Position numbers and translations under genes: made by a program
The notes under the pieces: generated by a model
The model's input: only the letters and a program-made list of their open reading frames with translations
Databases searched by the model: none
What the model was told of the DNA's origin: nothing
Source: Cryptomeria japonica
Taxonomy: Eukaryota; Streptophyta; Pinopsida; Cupressales; Cupressaceae
Assembly (NCBI RefSeq): GCF_030272615.1
Contig: NW_026728921.1
Span: 250,001 to 314,000 of the forward strand
Reading direction: 5' to 3'
DNA: 64,000 nucleotides
In this document: positions 57,717 through 64,000 of the stretch, piece after piece
Layout of the letters: each line of letters starts with the position of its first letter
Numbering within the stretch: the first letter of the stretch is position 1

Positions 57717-58490
57717 ATGAGTTAAGTGTGATTGCTAAGATCGAATCACTCTTGTTTTTATGCATCAAACATCTGGATAGACACTATGACAAAGTCCCAC
57801 AAGTTAACAGGGAAAAAGAGGTCTGGAAGCAACGTATGGCACACATGGGATTGCCTCATGATACAATCATTCAGCACTTCACCACTGCTCATGCGGATTG
57901 GAAGAAAGAAGCAGTTATCAAAATTGCATAGTGACAATTTTTGTTGATGATAAATCCTTTTTCACTTGTTAGTTGCATAAACAATATTATTTTTATACTA
58001 GTTTCATTAACTTTGCGGGGCAAAATTGTTTCCTTTCCATGTTTCTTGTGCAGTCTTTGAATCTGTGCATTTAAAGATTGGCGATCTCTCTTTTAAAAGT
58101 TTGTTATGTGCATGATATCATTATTCTTATCAGTCAATTCTATGTTTTCTTGAATTCATTCTAATATATATTTGTTAGAAGATTCATTCTGGATTGAATT
58201 GCGTTGATCCCCCTTGCCCTATGAGGCATGAGAGAGTATCGATCAGAATCAATACTGCATTGAACGTGCCTTGCACTGAATTTATGGAATGAACTTATGC
58301 TCAGTAACAGAGTCTATGATCTCTTATTTAATATTTAGAACTTTCTCTTTGTTTTTATATTATGGCATTCCTTTGGGTTGATAGATGAATGCTAAAGCCT
58401 TTTTATTCTGTTTGGTTAAAAGCGTCTTCATTTCATGATTTTTTGTGTAGAATTCATTGCAAATAATATGAGGACAATTACATTCTGTGT
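57717..58490 (+). repeat. Second partial copy of unit positions 2044-2948 inside copy C
   Basis: GTTAAGTGTGATTGCTAAGA at about 57720 begins a second version of the broken ORF end (open frame 57728-57931, ending HADWKKEAVIKIA) already present at 56128-56328. Unit 2361-2530 is missing inside it. At about 58490 it joins unit position about 8101. Confidence 0.8.
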
Positions 58491-59404
58491 TGATTAATGC
58501 TAACTCTGATTGAACAATTACATGTATACCAAATGATGTGATCTATATATCGGCACTTAATTTAATTCACTTTGATGAGATTATCTCTGCTATATCTGAT
58601 ATGTCATACAAATTATGCAAGATGAACTTGATATTCAATCGGATGTTATTTCTGATCTAACACTTGAGTATATAAAATGTATATATATATATATACAATG
58701 CTAATGTCGCTGGTATCTATATGTTACTGTTTCAGCTGTGTAGTTATATTCTTGTTGATTCTGATGTAGACGATTTGCACTTGGAACAATGATGTTGTCT
58801 CTGATATTTCCTTTTGATCTATGCAACAATGATGTTGTCTCTGATATTTTCTTTTGATCTATCAGACGAACAGATCCAATAAAGGATAAATAAAAGATCA
58901 ACGTTTTTCTAATCATCCTTGATGAAGTGTGATCGATGTCCCACTTATACCTTGCAAATCAAAGGGTCACATCTTTTGAATGTGTAAGAGACATGTCTTT
59001 ACCTAACCGTGTGTATTTCCACAGATCGCATCTCTTTAATATACTAATTATTATTGTTATCCCTTAATCGATGTCACCCCGATTAGTGCTTCTTCTTTTA
59101 ATTATTATTATATCTTCATTGTTGTTCTTCTATCTCAGCCACGTCACTTATAACGTCTCATTGAATCGATCAAATACTTATCGTGTGTATGGTCTTGCTG
59201 CTGTAGATGCTCATAGTGTAGATGTTGGTGATTGAACTAGTGGATTGTCTGTATGGGGACATCACATTCTATATTCGTCACCTACTCAGAACTCTCGCTT
59301 GAAAACTCCTAATCTGTAATATCATTTGTCAGAGTTACCTTGGTGGTTCTGTATTCTTTACCTTGGTATGAGCTTAATGTTTGCATGTACTCGTATTATT
59401 TCAG
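58491..59404. other. Non-coding stretch of unit C with 40-bp duplication
   Basis: Equivalent to 8101-9012. The two 40-bp copies are at 58783-58822 and 58823-58862. No gene seen. Confidence 0.55.
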
Positions 59405-59487
59405 GAAAAGAACTATTACTAAGAGCCATGGGATATTCAAAGGAGACGAAGATTTATGTTCAGTACCATAAGAAATATGTTCCCTAA
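59405..59487 (+). pseudogene. O-fucosyltransferase-like exon relic (copy C)
   Basis: Same as 9013-9095 (LLRAMGYSKETKIYV, stop at 59485-59487) with one silent change. Confidence 0.4.
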
Positions 59488-61253
59488 TTTGATATGTTCG
59501 AAAAAAGGTCCTAATATGAGACAGTTATGACTCGTAGGTTTTTCAAATTCTTTCTTGTGAACTTGCATTTTCAATAGTCTTCCTGATCTGAAATGGGTAT
59601 TATTTATTTGAAATCCTTGTTTCATATTGTGGCCCTGCAAGGTATGCCTTGCAGTTTATTTTCACATTTTTGGAAGCTTTTCATTCCAATATACTGCGAA
59701 CACAGGACTCCTCTGCTGTCCAATCACTAGCACTGTAGCACCGCAGTGCATAACACTGAGAACACTAGATGAAACAGCAGTATATTTGTCATAGCCCCTA
59801 GAAACTATGTTTATTATTTTGCATGACCCTTGTTGGATGTCCGTTTTGTTATATGGACTATATATGTGTATCAGTTGTAAAGTTGATGTTAATATTATTG
59901 AATATAATTATTATCTTTATTATGCCATCTCTTATTTAATGTATTTATTTTGTTTAGAAGACGAAAAATGTGTGGGTGTCTTTGGGTGCAGGTATAAAGG
60001 TGTATGTGTCAAAGTCTTTGGTTAGCCTTTGGGATAATTTAGATTTTTGCAATCCAGTTAAATTGAATTTGTAAATTTAATAATATAAGCAAATCTAGCC
60101 AGAATTGTTTGAGCTACCATTTATTACTAAAATTCTTTATTCAATCATTATTGTTTAGTTATTATTGATTATGAATGCAAATATTGATACTATCATATTT
60201 ACATATTTGTTAAGTAAAGGTGTTTATAATAAATTTACCAAAGAATAATTAACTGAATTTAATATATAATAAATATATTAAATGGTAAACAACAACTAAA
60301 TATCAATATAAACATAAATTAAAAAAACATGAATAAATAAATAGAAGCATATAAACAAATAATTAAATCTATAATGTATGGGGAAGGAGTGCAAAATATA
60401 AATAATAGTTAATAAATGTTCCAACTATCCCATGAGGGGAGGTAGGAAATAAAACAAGCAAATGTATTGAAGGAAATGAACACATGGGTAGGAAGTACAT
60501 GGCAGCAAAATAATTTATTGGAGAAGCTAGGCACCAAAATGTAGGACACCATAGTTAATGAGCATGGCCAAAGGCATGGGAGAGATGAATGTAGGACAAA
60601 GAGGAGAGCTCTACCATTAAAATGTTATTGCACCCATGTCTATAAAGGTTGTCCAAAAAAAAAAAAAAAGACACCATGATGCTAGGTGTGCTTAAAAACC
60701 CTATGAACCCTCATAAATCAGATTATCAATACATTCATTCTGAGCTAGGAAACACAAAAAATAATGTGAGGGATTGCAACCAAAGGGGGAGAACAAGGAA
60801 GAAATGTGTAGGTTCACGCATTGGAAAAACCGTAGGACTCTATTAATCCAAGTTCATTTATTCTAATTGAAATTATAATTTCTATTATGATCCAATGAAT
60901 AGATTTTAAATATAATTAATTAAAGTCTTAAATTACCCTCTCCTATTGATTTGCAACACACTAGTTATAATATTAATATTTCCATATGCGCTATCGACTC
61001 CCTCTATTTATCATGTCTCTAAATTTCACACATTTTCCATAATCAATGATAGATTTACAGAAATCCATCATAAATTATAACACTTCATAGATTTCACGTA
61101 TTTATGAATTATGATAGGTACATTAAACAAATCAATTACTAGATATATAAAATATCATACTAGTTGTGACGACATTTAGAGGTGTTAACTTGGGAGTTGG
61201 ATCATGTTAAAATTCAAGAATATAATTACTTTTGTAGAGCAATAATATATCTC
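59488..61253. other. Non-coding end of unit C
   Basis: Equivalent to 9096-10860, close to A and B; lacks the extra 41 and 26 bp of copy B. No gene seen. Confidence 0.5.
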
Positions 61254-61638
61254 CATCGAACCTTTCTAATAAGATAGCTGAAATAAAAATAGTTCAAACA
61301 ACTCAGTCTTTTCAAACTCATTTTTGTAATGTATCACTTTCTAAATCTCATGTGTTGGAGTATTGCATATTTTAGTTGCATAGATTGGAATCTACTTGTT
61401 TGAACTCTTGAAATTAAGAAATGAAGTGGAATGACCAAATTAAGTGCATTCACTCAAAAGTAAAATCAAGACTGCCTTGTATAAGATGTCACTAAAAATG
61501 CATATATACTTTATAATAGGAAAAGCTCAAAGAATACACTCATAGTAACGAAAAAATTCTACCTCAATGGTCTTTTCTTGCCAATATTGCTAGACCCTTA
61601 GTGAAGAAGCTGAGTACACAACTACACTAATTATTTTT

Positions 61639-63495
61639 ATGAAAACTATATTGGTGGATTGTGTGGACGAGTATGAAGTCCTAAAAAGAGCACACCTCAG
61701 ACTCGAAGTGAAACAAATTAATGATTATGATCTGAAGATAAACACTCCAAATATTGTGGATGATGAAAACGATTTTCTTGACCCCCAATTTGTCGATGAT
61801 AGGAAGCCAGAAGTAATACCAGAAATTGACTGGAAAGAAGATGAGGAAGAACAAATTCAAACCAAGACAATCTTGGTCATTCTAAGAATAGAGAAGTGGG
61901 TTAGAAAGAAGAAACTAAGTAGAAGCTCAAGGAAGGGTTCAACCTCAACCACTAAGGTCTTCAATATCTAATTCTCTTGTCCCATCTTGTGTTGTAAGTT
62001 CACTGAAACAGGGAAAAGGAGGACAGAGAGAAAAGACAGTGCAAATCAAAGAGGAGACAACTTCTGTCAAAGTCACTCGCTCTAGAACAAGGGACAAAAG
62101 ACAATCCTTGCCTGTTGAAACTATGGTGGTTGACCTTGAGATGGATACCACCTCAATTGATCCAATCAAAGAAACAAAAAGTGCTGGCTGATGAGGGTAA
62201 TAATCGGCAGGAATAGGAAGCCTCAAATGAAGTTACTACTATGGTAGTATGGGACGGAAAAGAGATTGGAACTGATTCAGATAAGCCTCAAGTTCCTTCA
62301 GGACTAGTATGGTTAGCAAATATGTCAAGCAACATTAAGAGAAACATTGTTCCAGCCTCGATTCCAATAGAAGAGATGGTGAGTAAATTCTTGGGAAAGA
62401 CTCCAAAAATGAAGAAGTCCAAAACTATGTCAAAATTTGACTTTGATGCAGATAGTGGGAACTGGATTGCAGAGATTGCATGCCCATCAACAGATGAAAA
62501 GACAGAGAACTCTACATCTCAGGACTTCACTGTTGAAGAGATAAATATTGGAACTGCTTCTCAAGCCACGTATGTTCTCCACCTTGAGGATTCAACAAAG
62601 AAAATCATAACCAGGACCTGGAAAGACAAAAAAGATAAGCATCGGATGAAAGAGATGTTACGAAGGATGGTTGAATCCATTCAGGCAATCAATTCTCTGA
62701 ACCCTCAAACTATGTCATAGATTCCAATGTCCTTTGATCCTAAGTCCCGTGCAAATTAGAAGAATTTAGAGTAAATACAAAAATGCAGGTTGATCATAGA
62801 AACTGTGATGGAGTGGCTAGAAAAGATTTGAAAGTCTGGTGCAGAGTACTATGTTAATCTAAGCAAGGTATATGATGGGGCAATGCAATTAATGAAGGAG
62901 TTGGAAGTTTAAATTGTCAATTGGAAGAAAGAGGAAGCTAAATGGGCATCAAAAGTTGTGCAGATGTGAGAAGTGTAGAATTACGGGGTAATGAAGTTTC
63001 TTGCGAAAAGACCTATGGCTGACCTGGATGACAGCATTTTGTATGTGTGCCAGAGGAACATTGAATGGAGAAATTCTCTTATAAAATAGGCTTATTAGGA
63101 CTTCGCAAAGTTGGTAAACCAACTCACAGAATTAGTTACTTAAATAAGAAACGAGCTTGTGTGCAATGGGATTTAATGTTTGAATGATGATTGAAGAACC
63201 CTTGAAATGATCAAGGTTATAATAGGATCATTTAAGAGGAAAATTGATTATGTGAAAGAGGCTAAGGGTTAGGTTCCAGATGACTTAAGTGTGATTGTTA
63301 AGATCGAATCACTCTTGTTTTTCTGCATTAGACATCTGGATAGTCACTCTGATAAAAGTCGCACAAGTTAACAGGGAAAAAGAGGTCTGGAAGCAATGTA
63401 CGGCACGCGTGGGATTACCTCATCATACAATCATTCAGCACTTCACCACTACTCATGCAGATTGGAAGAAAGAAGCAGTTATCAAACCTGCATAG
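61639..63495 (+). pseudogene. Decayed unknown ORF (copy D)
   Basis: Open pieces 61639-61971, 62241-62720 and 63295-63495. Same one-base insertion and most stops as A; one extra stop (cag to tag at 62718) shortens the middle piece. Confidence 0.5.
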
Positions 63496-64000
63496 TGACA
63501 TTTTTCGTTGATGATAAATCCTTTTTCAATTGTTAGTTGCATAAACAATTTTATATTTATACTGGTTTCACTGACTTTGCAGGGCAGAATTGTTGGCTTT
63601 CCATGTTTCTTGTTATAATTGTTTGCCCGGTTGTGGCTATATAACAATATTTTCGAGACTCTAGAAAGATCCAAAAAATTGTGATTTTTCGAGCATCAAA
63701 CAATATATGTTTATGTTTTGAATTCCTTGGAACTGGATTGACTGATTTACAAATCAAAATGATTATGGTGTGTAGTCTTTGAATTTGTGCGTTTAAAGAT
63801 TGGCGATCTTTCTTTAAAAAATCAGTTATGTGCATCATACATTATTCTTATCAGTCAATTCTATATTTTCTTGAATTCATTGTAATATATATTTGTTAGA
63901 AGATTCGTTCTGGATTGAGTTGCGTTGATCCCCCTTGCCCTGTGAGGCATGAGAGGGTATCGATCAGAATCAATACTGCATTGAACTTGCTTTGCACTGA
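63496..64000. other. Non-coding stretch of unit D
   Basis: Equivalent to 2255-2760; no gene seen. Confidence 0.5.

Larger units (their letters stand above)
54083..61253 (+). repeat. Tandem array unit, copy C (rearranged, 7.2 kb)
   Basis: Order in unit coordinates: 1-2654, then 3779-4764, then again 2044-2948 (lacking 2361-2530), then 8101-10860. Two large intervals are thus missing and one is duplicated. The left part (to about 58750) differs from A by roughly 10%; the right part (58880 on) by about 1%. Confidence 0.85.
61254..64000 (+). repeat. Tandem array unit, copy D (partial, runs off the window)
   Basis: Matches 13-2760 of copy A with about 30 substitutions (about 1.1%) after a 12-bp deletion at its start. 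Several bases (near 62150, 62210, 62996) agree with C against A and B. Confidence 0.95.

Noticed and set aside
1-64000. tRNA or rRNA genes
   Set aside because: No cloverleaf-like A and B box arrangement or rRNA core sequence was noticed; only primer sites complementary to tRNA ends.

Overview
This is AT-rich, intron- and repeat-dominated nuclear DNA of a land plant. The two intact LTR elements belong to the Tat branch of Ty3-gypsy, which is plant-specific, and the relic exons (B3 domain, O-fucosyltransferase-like) are plant gene families. The size of the elements (18.4 and 13.9 kb) and the lack of any intact gene suggest a large genome, perhaps a gymnosperm, but the species cannot be named from the sequence. 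No intact host gene, rRNA or tRNA gene was recognised.

Layout. The backbone is a tandem array of a unit of about 10.9 kb: copy A (1-10860), copy B (10861-21601, continued as a 34-bp sliver at 39966-39999 and at 53919-54082), copy C (54083-61253, internally deleted and rearranged) and partial copy D (61254-64000). The array runs off both ends of the window. Each full unit holds the same decayed material: a broken ORF of roughly 600 codons of unknown identity, a minus-strand fragment of a small LTR element (245-bp LTR plus an initiator-tRNA-Met type primer site), a degenerate 150-180 bp tandem repeat, a B3-domain exon relic, a 40-bp direct duplication and a short O-fucosyltransferase-like exon relic. 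By eye A and B differ by about 0.4%, A and D by about 1%, while the left part of C differs from A by roughly 10%.

Two complete Tat-lineage retrotransposons, both on the plus strand, sit 34 bp apart in the B/C copy and in no other copy. Element 1 (21602-39960, TSD gcttt) has two 1405-bp LTRs that differ by about 3.4%. Element 2 (40000-53913, TSD catag) has two 774-bp LTRs that differ by about 1.2%, so it is younger. Both carry LTR, primer site, long leader, gag, protease, a G-patch-like linker, RT, a first RNase H lacking its usual catalytic Asp, a second archaeal-type RNase H with its catalytic residues, integrase, a long 3' interval, an antisense ORF, a polypurine tract and LTR. Element 2 keeps gag-pol in one reading frame for 7.5 kb, interrupted by eight stop codons and no frameshift seen. 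Element 1 has at least two frameshifts and many stops.

Most unusual signals. (1) Both leaders hold arrays of a conserved 10-base core repeated about every 20 bp, with different cores in the two elements (AGCGCTATTG versus GCGTCTGTGT). Element 1 has a second array of its own core in inverted orientation directly upstream of the antisense ORF. (2) That antisense ORF of element 1 encodes a plant mobile domain (PMD) followed by a coiled-coil tail; element 2 keeps only the tail. (3) Short non-coding blocks are conserved between the two elements in the pol-antisense ORF interval, as is a hairpin abutting the polypurine tract. Together these suggest a sense/antisense, two-transcript retrotransposon whose two leaders share a periodic cis element.
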